64,000 nt of DNA from assembly GCA_022695795.1 (NCBI GenBank), contig MU404177.1, positions 53,075-117,074 of the forward strand, given 5' to 3'. This DNA is from Biscogniauxia marginata (taxonomy: Eukaryota > Ascomycota > Sordariomycetes > Xylariales > Xylariaceae). Within the stretch, counting starts at the first letter, position 1. Each line of letters opens with the position of its first letter. Under the pieces are notes generated by a model. The model was given only the letters and a program-made list of their open reading frames with translations, made no database searches and had not been told where the DNA came from. The position numbers were made by a program, and so were the translations under genes. Of the stretch, positions 44,992-56,392 are shown in pieces.

Positions 44992-45939
44992 ACGAGGACA
45001 AGCAATAGCGCTGGAGTATCAGGTAGCTTACTCGTGACGATCTGATTATGCGCGGATATCATCATATCCATATGAGGCTGCTCAGAGATAGATGACTGTT
45101 CTGTCGGGATGGGACTTGCTCATTCCTCTCTACCTGTGTGATTATTGGCACCATTAGGTGCTAGCACCCTTTTCCCCAGATGAAAGAATAAAAATAAATA
45201 AATGAGATGAGATGAATACGAGGTATAGCCCTCGAATCTAGATTTCTCTTGTTAGAGTCTTCTGTTCTTCTACACTGCAAAACTTAGGCCTGTAACCTTC
45301 AATTCTGCCCTTCCCATGATCTCCTACTAGTTTAGCTCGTGAATAGGATTGCTGAACTGAAGTCAATTTGGCCAGTGACCTACCTAACTGATCGAACCCC
45401 GACTATGTAACGCATCACATATACTATAGGAACCTAATACACCTAGATACGTGTAGCCAAGAGACACGATTTAGTGAAAAGGCGCCTACCTAGGAGGATA
45501 GGTTAGCTCCGCTGCCGTGTATATACCTAGGGGATACTTGCTGAAATAGTAAAATCGACTCCAGCTGGGTACATGTACATACATACCTACCTACATACCT
45601 ACCCAACTATACCTACATAGTCTGGTGGACCTCGTGCATTTCTAGCTGCATTTCTAGCGTGGTTTTATGTCACGCTCAATAAGCGTTATATAATACACTC
45701 ATCATTACACAAAGGCAAAGGTACCTACCTAAGGTATTTCTACCTCTCCCCGTCGAGAGAGTAGTCGGGGACTCTTTATCGAGTTGATTCCAAATCTCAC
45801 CACACACTCGCATATTGTAACTTGATCGTATTCTGGTCACATATTGCGCCATCCTCTCCTTAAAGGCGTGAAAAAGATACTACTTTAACGGTAACCCCTA
45901 GCATCACCATAAATTGGACCCTCCCAGGTAAGAGGATTT
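44992..45939. other. Intergenic between UBA1 and the glutathione transferase gene
   Basis: 948 bp of normal composition with dense TACCTACCTACATACCTACC words at 45578-45616 and 45720-45742. No gene or RNA recognised. Confidence 0.4.
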
Positions 45940-47585
45940 ATGAACCTCGGAGGAGCTCTACGGAGTCGTCTATCTTTGCCGTGTTCATACCCATCGTCTA
46001 CCACGTCGTGCCTGAAGCCTGGCGCGAGCATAATTCCTATTCTGATATCGGGTACAGAACGTCGAGGCGTGCCGCGGCTCGGTCGTCTCTTTCTGCGCAG
46101 ACATTCAACCGTCAAACCCCAAGATTCCGTCTCGGGGACCCGGAGGACTCAATCACAAGTCAGTATGGTCAGTCAGCCCCCTCCTGCCCACGTGTACCCT
46201 CGTGTCTATTTCTCTACTCCATCATTTGACCTGCTACGGTACTCCTACTGACAAGGTACGGATACAAAGGGTTCCAAGATCACCGAGTGGGTCAAGCCCG
46301 GCGACACGAGTGGCGAGTTTAAGCGCCCGGACAGCACATTTCGCAATTGGATCTCCAACGAGCCCGGCTCGAGGTTTCCACCTGAAAAGGGTCGCTATCA
46401 TCTCTACGTCAGCTATGCTTGTCCTTGGGTGAGTTCAAAGGCAGAACCCTTATGCTAGTGCTGAAAGGCGGGCTTGACTTCGTGCTGGTCGTGGTAGGGT
46501 TGAAGTGTTGACGACTGGGTTTCTAGGCGTGCCGTGCCCTCATCGCGAGGAAGCTGAAGGGACTTGAGGATTTCATATCATTCTCGGTCGTGCATTGGTA
46601 TATGCGCGAAAAGGGTACGTTATAGGTTGATCTTGGTCCCGGCAGGCAGTCTCGGTTTGAAGATCGGTATTTACAAAAGGCACAGGCTGGCGGTTCCCAA
46701 CCCCCGAAGATACCGACGCACCAGGCGAGAACGTCGTCCCGGATCCGTTGCCAGGACACGAAGCGTATACGCACCTGCGCCAAATCTATCTCAGCGTAGA
46801 GCCGAACTACGGAGGGCGGTTCACCGTTCCGGTGCTATTTGACAAGAAAACGGATACCATCGTCAACAACGAAAGTAGCGAGATACTGCGTATGTTCGGG
46901 TCCGTGTTCGACGATCAGCTTCCGGAGCTTTTCGCCAAGGTGGATTTGTACCCATCGGCTTTGCGCGCGCAGATCGACGAGACGGGCGGCTGGACGTATG
47001 ATGCTATCAATAACGGCGTGTACAAATGCGGGTTTGCGACCACACAAGAGGCATACGATCGGAATGTTCTAGCGCTGTTCGACGCGCTCGACCGGGTGGA
47101 GGCCCAGTTGCGGGAAGGCAAAGGCCCGTACTTCTTCGGGGATACGCTTACAGAGACGGATATTCGGCTGCAAGTCTCGTCCCTTTCTTTCTTTCTTTCT
47201 TTACCCTTGTCTCCCCTTCCGCTCCTGCATTTGTTCTAGAACCTCACCTGCATGCCGGACCTGGATGGCGGAGCTGACCGGGGAGAAAACACATCAATCT
47301 AGGTTTGTCACCCTCATCCGCTTCGACCCGGTGTATGTGCAACACTTCAAGTGTAACATCCGCGACATCCGCTCAGGCTATCCGCACACACACAAGTGGC
47401 TGCGCAACTTGTACTGGACGCACCCGGCCTTCAAGGACACGACCAATTTCCTGCACATCAAGAACCACTACACCAAGAGTCACACACAGATAAACCTGCA
47501 TTCCATCGCTCCCGTTGGCCCGCTGCCAGATATCCTGCCCCTTGATCGGGAGGTTGCTACTGCGGAGGCATTGCGCCGAGGTTAA
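45940..47585 (+). CDS. Omega-class glutathione transferase (Ecm4/Gto type), possibly mitochondrial
   Basis: Five exons, 45940-46167, 46270-46428, 46527-46614, 46686-47169 and 47303-47585, give 413 residues. The active-site Cys127 lies in SYACPWACRALIARK. Later landmarks are RFTVPVLFDKK, IVNNESSEILRM, GPYFFGDTLTETDIRL and RFDPVYVQHFKCNIRDI, all typical of glutathionyl-hydroquinone reductase/omega GSTs. The last intron begins GCAAGT, a GC-AG intron; only this donor gives TDIRLFVTLIRFDP in frame. The first exon encodes a basic, Ser/Arg-rich leader of 76 residues that resembles a mitochondrial presequence. A second ATG at its end (46165) would start a leaderless form. The role is thiol transfer or quinone detoxification by family. 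Confidence 0.87.
47184..47202 (+). repeat. (TTTC)n microsatellite in the GC-AG intron
   Basis: About five TTTC units within the 133-bp intron 47170-47302 of the glutathione transferase gene. Confidence 0.7.
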
Positions 47586-48417
47586 GAGGTAGGTAGGGGT
47601 TTAGGATGGCTGTTTCCTACCCGTCGAGTGCCTGTCTGGATGGTTGTGGTGGAGAGCCGGGGAAGCATCTAAGGAGAAATAGCTGGTAAAACAATCTAGA
47701 TGTTATCATTCTGACGGTATCTGTGTCTAAGCCCCTGATCTCACAATGACATGACATCATGGTGGACCACCTGCTGGTTTCTTCGCACAGACACGTGTGT
47801 ATGAGGTATCTACGGTTTACGTGAAAGCACAATAGGTAGTAGGTAGTAAACAAATCCTAGGTAGGTACCTACCTAAGGTACGTAAACGGTCGGGCTAGCG
47901 CGCTATCAACTCCGTTGTGGGGGAGGGGGGGGGCCGACCGCTTGGTGATGTTAGGTACCTGGTAGAAAGAACTTTTTCATACTGATAAGGGCTTGAAAGG
48001 TAGCACGCGCGCATATCCCACTCATGTCTCGGTTACTTACCTAAGCTAAGTACGTACAAGGTACATCGGGTACCCATTTATTTGTTTGCTTCCCGACTTT
48101 CATGTAGTCTTGCGCCTTGGGAAACTCATACCTGCGACTTGTCTTGATTCATTTGGAGTAAGAGTAGAAGAAAGAATACCTGGGCCACGGTCGTTTCCCC
48201 AGGTGTAGACGTCTGTCTTTTTCAATTCTATAAAACCCCCCTGCTTTCCCCCTAGCCGTCTCCATCCTGCATCCTGCACTCTGCAAAGCACCTCTCACGA
48301 ACAACTCCGCGCCCGGTTTGCAAAACTGCTCCCCACGGCACGCACACACAAGCTGTCTTTCTCTCCTGTTGACGCGCTATTCCTCTTCCCACAAGATATA
48401 ACACGGGCGCCGGCAAG
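47586..48417. other. Intergenic, upstream of the HD-domain gene
   Basis: 832 bp with GGTAGTAGGTAGTA and TAGGTAGGTACCTACCTAAGGTACG at 47835-47882, and a G-run at 47918-47933. Pyrimidine-rich leader (48300-48395) before the start codon at 48418. No other gene seen. Confidence 0.4.
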
Positions 48418-49375
48418 ATGTCGCCCAGCACCAGTGTAGATTATAAGGAAAGCAAAGGTTCGTCTTCACCTAGTGCCGGATCGAATCTGCGGTTCAGTAT
48501 GGTCGACTGGCTAACCGATGTGCTCCCATAGATCCTGCCGTCGTGCCGCCACCCCAGATAGCAGAGCCTTGGGCTGTTGAGAAAGTGCTTGGGACGATTC
48601 AGCCCGCGCCGCCTGTCGAAGGATCCGCCTCCCCTATTCCTTTCTTCCATGCCCTCGAGCGGCTCAAGACGACTAAGCGGGAGGGATGGCGGCGCTTTAA
48701 TATTCAGAGGTATACATTGTGTGGCACATGTTGTGTCTCGGCACAAGTGCGGGCTCGTTGACTGACACATTTCTGGTTCTTTATTTCAGGGGCGAATCCA
48801 TCGCCGACCACATGTACCGAATGGCTTTGATGTCGCTGGTCTGCCCCCCGACGCTTGCGCCCAGGCTCGACCTGGCCAAGTGTACCAAGATGTGCCTCAT
48901 CCACGACATGGCGGAATCGCTCGTCGGAGACATCACGCCGGTAGACGGCGTCCCGAAGACCGAGAAGAATCGTCGCGAGGCCGAGACAATAGACTATCTC
49001 TCGCAGAACCTCTTGGGGAAAGTTCACGCCGGCATGGCCGGGCAGCAAATCCGGGCTATATGGCAAGAGTACGAGGACTCTAAAACGATAGACAGCCAGT
49101 TCGTACACGACCTAGACAAGGTCGAGCTTCTATTACAGATGGTCGAATACGAGAAGCGCTCCAATAAGTGCCTTGACCTGGGCGAGTTTGCCTATGTCGA
49201 GGGGAATATCGTCTTACCAGAGATGCAGCAGTGGGGGAAAGATGTCCTCAAGGAGCGGGCCGAGTTCTGGGGATCTGAGTCGCATGTCCAGGGCGAGGCG
49301 GGTATAGAGGGCGGCGTCCGGGAGGACCTGTTAAAGCAGCAGAATGCATATTACGGACAGGAAGATGGTGCTTGA
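48418..49375 (+). CDS. HD-domain 5'-nucleotidase family protein (HDDC2/YfbR type)
   Basis: Three exons, 48418-48457, 48532-48709 and 48790-49375, give 267 residues. The first exon codes for only 13 residues. Metal-binding HD motifs: the first His in ESIADHMYRMAL, the HD pair in CLIHDMAESLVGD, and a later Asp in VHDLDKVELLLQMVEYE. These match the HDDC2/YfbR-like deoxynucleotide 5'-monophosphatases that take part in nucleotide pool balance. A leading PFFHALERLKTTKREGWRR helix is also conserved. Introns of 74 bp (donor GTTCGT) and 80 bp (GTATAC). Confidence 0.9.
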
Positions 49376-50189
49376 GATGATAGCGCTGACGGCCGGGCCC
49401 AGCGGACGTGAGGAGAGGCGGGGGGGGGCGGCGCAGTCTAGTATGTTTTGATGCTGTTATTCTTATTATCATGGCCCAGGCAATAGGTATGTACCTGCAT
49501 TCGCCGACTTTCGACCCTGGTGGAATTTGCTTCACGAGAGAGCGAGCATCAGTCATCCAGTCAGCCGCAGTAGGTGACGGTAGAAATCAATAAACTGACA
49601 TCTAGCACAAATGTTCCCGTTCGTGATGCATCGGGGGCGGCGTCCACTCGTACCTTAAGTAAGCGGGCCATAGGAGTTATACATATCCGTACTAGGTACG
49701 GTAGTACATTGTATGTAGGTTGCAACCTTGATGGGGGCCTGTCTCCTGGTATGCACGGTACGCGTTACCCGGGCCCCGCCGTAGCCCCGCACTTGGTTTA
49801 GGTACATAGGTAGGTATTGCACTTATGACCGTCCCCACACACATCTGATGTACTTTGTACAGACGTAGGTAGGTAAGCAGGTATTTGTACCTTATACCTT
49901 AGGTCAACTCCGCTGACCCAGCAACGCGCCCGTGGGAGAGGCGACAATCTTCGAACATCAAAATATTCTCCCATGACGACACCTGCTTTCATCCATGTCG
50001 CTGCGTGGACACTAAAAATCGATACCGCCAAGTTCGTGCTGTCTAGTCATCCTCCTCCGCCCCATTCTCCGATACACTTGTCTAGGTTGGATTCATGCGG
50101 GCTCCGATGCGAAGACGACAACCCGATCACACGCGCACGTCTCCAACATAACCCGGCCCTTTTCCATGATTCTTGGATCTTAGATCGTC
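49376..50189. other. Intergenic between HD-domain gene and conserved disordered protein gene
   Basis: 814 bp; TAGGTACATAGGTAGGTA words at 49799-49815 and 49865-49905. No gene recognised. Confidence 0.4.
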
Positions 50190-51704
50190 ATGCCTGGTGC
50201 CTCCTATTTCGAAGCTCCCGCCTGCGGGGCATCTCTCTCTAGCGTCCATCCTGGCATATTTCGACCTCCGGCATCGCCGTCTATTTCGAGTTCGACATAC
50301 CTGGGGCGGTCAACCGGGAGTCTATACTCGGACATATCGACGCCCGGCCCCAACTCGAAGAGAAAACGGCGGAGGGCTAGAGATTCGATAACTCCGTTCA
50401 ATGACTTGGCTATGACTGGCGATTATAGCTCGACCGTATATGGCACGACGGATCATCGGTTCGACACGGGCTCGCGGAGAGCAGGGGATGAAAGGCAGTA
50501 CATACTTGCGGGCCAGATTGAGACTCCGGGCGGTCCGGGCCAACGGGGCCCGACCGATATGGAGGACAGTGTTTACTCCGACGTAGACTACAGACGTGCC
50601 CTAGGACCGAAACGGCCTTGCGCCGGATATGCATCTCCCCAGTTCAGGTACTCGACGACCCATCCGCCGTCCGAAGCACAAACATCGCAGAGCAGTTCAT
50701 GGAGCTTCTTCTCAATAAATGTGATAGGCGGCGTCGTCGGGAAGGTCTGGGAATTCTGCAAAGCGGGGGCCTTTCGTGGTTTCTATGCCGGTGGAGGTAA
50801 AGGATACGATATGCAAGGGGTACCAGCGGCGCCAACGCCGGCCACGGGTCAGGTTTGGTGCAACGAACACGACATTCCAACTCTTCCGGGCTACGATAGC
50901 GCCGCCCCTAGTAGGTTTTCCGAGCCTGACTACTCCCCGTTCTACGGACGAGAGACTCCCGACTCGACTCCCCCACCGGCAGCGAAACGGCGCCACATCC
51001 ACAATGGGGGGGCCGGTGACGAGCTCCGCAGAAACTGGGTCATGGTCAATGAGCCTACGAACAAGAGACGACAGTCGGTCTCTTCGCGACTAGTGGCCAC
51101 TCGCCCGCCGCAACGTTCCAAACCTGCCTCATCTCATGCTCGCCGCATCAGCAAACCCGTCAGCCGACTCAGCGCGTCTAGCTTTAGTATGCACTCTTCT
51201 ACATCGCCCACCAACCGCGAGCCCGCAAGCTTCGCTTCCCCTCGGTCGCCGGCCAGACCTCACATATCACATAGCCCTAGCCGAATTCCTGTCCCGAGCC
51301 GACCGCAATCATCCGGCAGCTTCTCCCCAACGTACCTCTCGCGTCAGCAGCCCGCTCGGATCCCGAGCCCGACTCCCTATTCGAGACAGGGTCGCCAGAG
51401 GACCAACAGCACCGCATCATCGGCGGCCGCAGTACCAGTGGGGGCGTCTACAAAAGCGAGGATAAGGGAGCCCATGCAGGAAATGCAGGACGGTACTCCA
51501 AGGCTAGACGCCGAGGCGCAGAGCCTGGCCGCAAGGCGCAGGCAAGATGAGATGGCGGCGGACCTACGCATTAACAGCTTCAACGCCAGGCTGCGGGATA
51601 TGATCCGTCAGGGTAGAGAAGCACTCGGCACGACGATCGAGGTGGAGATCGACGATGATGATGGTGGGGACGCAGGGGTTATGGATATGTGGGAGGATGA
51701 GTGA
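50190..51704 (+). CDS. Conserved fungal protein of unknown function, mostly disordered
   Basis: One frame, 504 residues, starting MPGASYFEAPACG. I recall similar proteins in other Sordariomycetes but know no function. The one ordered-looking stretch is residues about 170-205 (SFFSINVIGGVVGKVWEFCKAGAFRGFYAGGG), moderately hydrophobic, perhaps amphipathic or membrane-associating. The rest is Ser/Pro/Arg-rich with KRKRRRAR and PAAKRRH nuclear-localisation-like clusters and many SP/TP sites. A C-terminal helix (AQSLAARRRQDEMAADLRINSFNARLRDMIRQGREAL) precedes an acidic tail (DDDDGG ... MWEDE). Codon use and composition match neighbouring genes. Function not assigned. Confidence 0.75.
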   Translation: MPGASYFEAPACGASLSSVHPGIFRPPASPSISSSTYLGRSTGSLYSDISTPGPNSKRKRRRARDSITPFNDLAMTGDYSSTVYGTTDHRFDTGSRRAGDERQYILAGQIETPGGPGQRGPTDMEDSVYSDVDYRRALGPKRPCAGYASPQFRYSTTHPPSEAQTSQSSSWSFFSINVIGGVVGKVWEFCKAGAFRGFYAGGGKGYDMQGVPAAPTPATGQVWCNEHDIPTLPGYDSAAPSRFSEPDYSPFYGRETPDSTPPPAAKRRHIHNGGAGDELRRNWVMVNEPTNKRRQSVSSRLVATRPPQRSKPASSHARRISKPVSRLSASSFSMHSSTSPTNREPASFASPRSPARPHISHSPSRIPVPSRPQSSGSFSPTYLSRQQPARIPSPTPYSRQGRQRTNSTASSAAAVPVGASTKARIREPMQEMQDGTPRLDAEAQSLAARRRQDEMAADLRINSFNARLRDMIRQGREALGTTIEVEIDDDDGGDAGVMDMWEDE

Positions 51705-53017
51705 ATGTTGTAGTCGCCACAAGACGAGGAGGTACAGGGGTAGAACCAGGTCTGGCTATGCCATTTGAAGGCATCGAAAGGATCGAAAGAGAGCATAAAG
51801 AGGAGAAACTATTGTTGAAAGGTGTTCTATCCTATTTCTCACCTTTTCTTTTAAAAATAGCTTTGGATTTCAGGGTTTCATCATGTTACGTCACGACTAG
51901 TAGGTTGTCTCAGGCGTTTAAAGGGGGAAGGGGGGAATTTGTTACGACTCAGAATATGATCAATCAAGATACCGGATACAAAACGAACTACCTTTTTGGA
52001 AGGGGGGTTTCTTTTCTCATTTTCCCAAATCAAAGATATATGTAGCAGAGAATTTAGAGAGGCGGAGCACTCTCCTTTACCTATCTATCTATCCATGCAC
52101 GCCCTACGCTGATGCAATGGCGTTCTCTTCTGCTGGGGGAAGGGTAGACAGGAAGGGAGGAAGACTTACGGCGGTGCGATGGTTACTTGTATAAAAGATT
52201 GATGCCAACCACAAAGCTAGACGCGCACAGCTGCTTTTTTCTTTTTTCTTTTTCTCCCTTCAAGAGAAAATGTTGACCTTATATTCGTTGTGGAACGAAT
52301 GCTCTCCGGGGTGTTATTGGACAAGTATTGACAGCCTATAGAAGACATGAACAGGTAATGCTGCAATATGTGATGTGTTGCGTGAGCAAAAGGGGGGCTC
52401 AGAGGGATCATGGCCTTGGTGGACCATCCGTCCCAACCATCATATTCGCTTTAATTTATTGATTTCTCTGACGAACTCGAGCACCTGGTATAATACATGG
52501 AATATACACGAATAAAGAGTATCCTACAACAAAGCCATGCTTACTAGCACCTAGACTCGAGGCTAGCATGCCTCGACACTTCTTCACTGGTCCAACATGG
52601 GAGCTCGTTCAGTTGAATGGACATTCGTTGACTTCTAGTTCGTCGTACGACGAGCTTTAAAGTGCCCTGAGACACTCATTCGGGTAGGCAATGGTTAGAA
52701 AGTTATGGTGGGTAGTGAATAAGACATCTCCCTCTCTATTTCATCTTCTTTTCAGTTGGGTCTCAAGAGCCCCCAGAATTGTGCATGGGGGGTAGAAATA
52801 TCGAAAAGGATCATCGAATATACATCTGCCTCCTGTAATAGAATACCTATTTTAAAAGACACAGGCTAGCTTCTTGAGCAAACTAAGTCGTACGAGTAGG
52901 TAGAATTACAAGTAATCACTTTCCTAAAACACATAGGTTAGTTGTGTGTGAATTAACCCCGACATTTATCATCTTAGTCGGTTCCGAAAAGCCTGAATGG
53001 AGGAGTGTCTTCATAAT
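51705..53017. other. Intergenic between converging genes
   Basis: 1.3 kb between two 3' ends. It holds a short pyrimidine-rich run (52231-52260) and G-runs, nothing coding. No RNA gene recognised. Confidence 0.4.
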
Positions 53018-53753
53018 CTACTTCTCGATCTCCTGTTTTTGGAACAACCCTGGAGACGGTCATTAGCTTGACGAGCACGGATATGAGCTCCGCAGTAGCA
53101 AATTTTGCAATTATATGTCGTATATCTACGAGAAAGGAGGGAACAACGTGGCGACTGACCAGAAATCTCAGGCATCCATGGGTCCCTGAGCTTGCAGAAG
53201 AATTCGCCCTTGGGTTCGACTTGGCCACGAGCGTGGTCTTCCATCGTCCCGTAGAAGACATATACATAATCTCGCGCGTTCGCCTGCACAATTTTTTTTC
53301 CCCATCAGTAACCGCAAGGTATACTATACTTTTCATATAAAAAAAGTTAAGCCAGCAACTCCTCAATGCATGCCGAGTTTGTACTGATATGAGGGGACGT
53401 AGCAGGCGGAAGGAGAAGAGAAAGACAATAATAATAAGGAGGGAATGGATGGATGGATGGATGGATGGACGGACACCGTATTCGAGGATGCCGCTCCCGC
53501 AAGCGCCGCAGAACTCGCGGCGGAGCACGACGCCGGAGCCGTTGTCGGCCTCGTGCGCGCGGATGCGGTCGCCCCCGCGGTCGACGCGGAACGCGGACCG
53601 CGGGATCTTGGTCGTGATCCCGTAGTTGCCGCCCGTGAACTTCTTGCAGTTGCCGCAGTGGCATATGCTCGTGCGCGCCTCGGCCTCCGGGTCGTCCAGC
53701 GTGATCGTGTAGCGCACGAGGCCGCAGTAGCAACCGCCCGGTAGAGGGGTCAT
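53018..53753 (-). CDS. GFA/CENP-V-family zinc protein (glutathione-dependent formaldehyde-activating-like)
   Basis: Three exons, 53753-53475, 53283-53160 and 53049-53018, give 144 residues, the normal length of this Mss4-like fold family. The last exon is 32 nt and ends LFQKQEIEK, the family's usual tail. Zinc-binding cysteines: GGCYCGLVRY, CHCGNCKKFTGG and REFCGACGSG. Introns: 191 bp (donor GTCCGT) with an ATGG microsatellite, and 110 bp (GTCAGT). A longer unspliced frame ending at 52974 reads through both introns and loses the conserved tail; it is not the gene. Family members are thought to bind glutathione adducts or act in small-molecule detoxification; the role here is unproven. Confidence 0.87.
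53445..53468. repeat. (ATGG)6 microsatellite in intron 1 of the GFA-family gene
   Basis: Six perfect ATGG units followed by a degenerate one. Confidence 0.9.
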
Positions 53754-54883
53754 GGTGAGCCAACTGACTGACTTGCAGGGTGGCGAACGTGTGTGTGTGT
53801 ATAATGCGTGTTAGTTGATACCTATTCGGGGTCAGTGGTGGTTAATATTTAGGTAGGTATCAAGTCCTGTAAGAAAACGGGAAAAGGAGACTAGGTCGTG
53901 TTGTACCGAGCTACAATGCACACCGGTAGATGTTTCTTTTCTTTTCTTTTCTTCCAACTTTCTAATATATATACCTACATAGAAGCTACCTCCTTATAAG
54001 CCGGCTGGCTACGCATATCCTTAGGTACCTAGGTACTTCTACATCCCTACATGACGAACATTCGACGTCACGAGTGCTCTGCTGAATAGGCGCATGTCTT
54101 CTTACTTAACCTACCTACGTACTAGTTCTAGTCGTACGACCCGGAACGCCGACCCGCTTTTATGCCATTCTTCAAATGATCAACCTAGAGACGCTATTAT
54201 AATCATTGACTTGAATTTGCATATTATTATGCCTTACGAACTTCCCTTTTTTATTTGTTAACTTCCTTTTAAGTAACTTATTAATAAATATATGTTTATT
54301 ATAACTTTTTATTTATTTTATATTAAACTATTTAAAAAAAAAAGGAAAGTTTAAAATATTATAAAGTTTTAATATTTATATTAATAAAAATTATTAAATA
54401 TATTATTTTATTATTATTATTATAATAATATAATTAATTTGAAATTTTTATTAAAAAGTAATAATTATATTTCTTTTTAAAAATTTTAATATGGTTACGA
54501 CTTTTTTTTTTTTTTTTTAAAAAAAATATTGTTAAGTCTCAACATTTCAAAAATTATATATTCATAAGATGAGCATAAAAATGAAATGGAGCGTAGTACC
54601 ATTCTAGTGCGAGAATGGCTTAAAACCCCCATCCCCCGCATAGGTAGCTTAATTTCTATTATCACGTCCGTACGATGATTCATCTCCCATCCTTGAATTC
54701 ACTAGTATACCTGCTCCGAGTTTATTTGTACATTGTACTGTTAGATGGGCCTCTAGCTGTGGGCTTTTCTCAAAGACGAAACCGAAAAAGCGAGTTTAAG
54801 TACCTATATTCTAGAACTTGATACCCCGCAACTTTCTTCCCGAATTTCATTGAAGATCGACTCTTCTCTTAACCATTCAAGGT
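53754..54883. other. Intergenic with an AT island
   Basis: 1.13 kb. TACCTA-type words at 53851-53858 and 54010-54035. 54240-54545 is a sharply bounded, almost pure A+T island ending in a T15 run, probably a RIPped repeat remnant. No gene seen. Confidence 0.45.
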
Positions 54884-56392
54884 TCACTCTGCCTTGGCTG
54901 AGACTGGCGTAGCATTTTTCAAACAGCTCTGGCAGGTTCTGCCAACGAAGTTTCCTCCCGGCTGATTTCCTCTCCCACACTCCTTACAATGAAGAGAACA
55001 TAGGTATCTGTCACAGGTTTTAACAGGGCATTCTACTTTCCAACGGCAGTCCTGCGTTAGGTGCTGGCCTCCACAAGGACACCGCTTCAAGGAGCATTTT
55101 CTGCCCGTATGGCCTTTGATACCGCACATACAGCACCGGCTGGAGCACAGCATGGCACTTTTATGCTTGAAGTGACATTGTGGATAGGGCGATCCGCACC
55201 TCCGACTGCATGGAACGAAACAGTTAATGGCCGTATGGTATTGCGGGAACGGCCGGCACTTGCAGCGGTTCACCGGCTTGACGGCACAATTCCGGGCCTT
55301 GTGCTCGTCTGAATTACAGTACCCGCAGTTTGAGGGACAATCCCTTGTGTGATGTGTATATCGATAACAGTTAGTACATGGATGTTTGATCTGTGGCGGC
55401 GATGGACGGGAGGCCGAGTCTTCGAGAATCCACTGCGGCTTGTCTGTAAACATAGCTCGAATATGTGTCCGGCTCAAGCTTCGCCGGCGGGATAGCTTGT
55501 CTAGTTCGGATAATGGGCGAATAGGCGAGTGTATGGTATAGTATGCTCTACCAGCTGTGTCACAATTCCAGGGCAGCATCGCCGTAAACCACGATCCGTG
55601 TGGGGGGACGCTATGGGGCCGACGGGGTCTACCGCGATAAACAATGTCGCTATCGTTGAGAGAGACGTGCACATAGTCCCGGCCCCCGGCCTTGCTCTTA
55701 CGGAGGCTTTTACGCAAGAACTGCGACGCATTCACTTGAGGCAGCGTGACAAAACAGGGATCTATGGACAATTTGTGGTTCATGGGCCCGTTAAGCGGCA
55801 ACTGTGAATCTCCAGAGAACAAAAATCTCCGATAATGGACAGCGGCGACTGTCTGGGATTGCTTTAGATGTCCTACCATGTCTTTCTTCCAACCCCGGGG
55901 TGGCACCGGCCGCGGCTCAAGGTAAAAGTGATGACAGTACTTGAGGAGATGGCTGACGGCAGGGTCAATTTCAAGAAAGTACCGCTGAACAAGCGCGAGG
56001 ATCATCTCCTGGAGTGTAGGCCATCTGAGGGCGGTGTCGGCGAGATCGGATTCGAGAGACCATCGAAGCCATGGGGTAGCCCTAATCGTGTGCAGAACGT
56101 CCCACTCGGTTTCGAGCAATTGTCGCAAGACCTGCATGTCGAGTCCGAGTCGGCGGTCCTGAGACTTCACGGGGTTGAAGTTAAGGTTCGTATCAACATT
56201 GAATTTCAGGAGATAGGTGCTTGCTCTCACGCGACGCGGCTTCATGTAATCCTCCATGATCCGATTCACGATGACATCGCGTCCCCCAAGTGGCCGATGT
56301 GCATATCGACTGAAGTCTAGATCGACACCGTCCAGGGGGTAATGCGGAGTCATCTGGGGAGAGCTGGGGCAGGAGGACCGTGGAATGGCCAT
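54884..56392 (-). CDS. Orphan protein with an array of zinc knuckles
   Basis: One frame; first ATG at 56392, 502 residues (open upstream to 56461 without ATG). The N-terminal 330 residues are unlike anything I recognise; they contain WPTLQEMILALVQRYF and several basic stretches. The C-terminal 164 residues hold about 30 cysteines. Canonical CX2CX4HX4C knuckles lie at 339-352, 356-369 and 420-433. Shorter CXC variants lie at 377-391 and 438-449, followed by more CX2C pairs. Arrays of this kind bind single-stranded nucleic acid (Gag, Air1/2, CNBP). The frame is intact and not RIPped, so it is not a recent transposon relic. A domesticated element or an RNA-binding factor are both possible. Confidence 0.7.
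   Translation of the reverse strand: MAIPRSSCPSSPQMTPHYPLDGVDLDFSRYAHRPLGGRDVIVNRIMEDYMKPRRVRASTYLLKFNVDTNLNFNPVKSQDRRLGLDMQVLRQLLETEWDVLHTIRATPWLRWSLESDLADTALRWPTLQEMILALVQRYFLEIDPAVSHLLKYCHHFYLEPRPVPPRGWKKDMVGHLKQSQTVAAVHYRRFLFSGDSQLPLNGPMNHKLSIDPCFVTLPQVNASQFLRKSLRKSKAGGRDYVHVSLNDSDIVYRGRPRRPHSVPPHGSWFTAMLPWNCDTAGRAYYTIHSPIRPLSELDKLSRRRSLSRTHIRAMFTDKPQWILEDSASRPSPPQIKHPCTNCYRYTHHTRDCPSNCGYCNSDEHKARNCAVKPVNRCKCRPFPQYHTAINCFVPCSRRCGSPYPQCHFKHKSAMLCSSRCCMCGIKGHTGRKCSLKRCPCGGQHLTQDCRWKVECPVKTCDRYLCSLHCKECGRGNQPGGNFVGRTCQSCLKNATPVSAKAE

Noticed and set aside
52974..53753. Single 259-residue frame over the GFA-family gene
   Set aside because: It reads through two introns, includes the microsatellite as coding, and lacks the conserved LFxxQEIEK tail that splicing restores.
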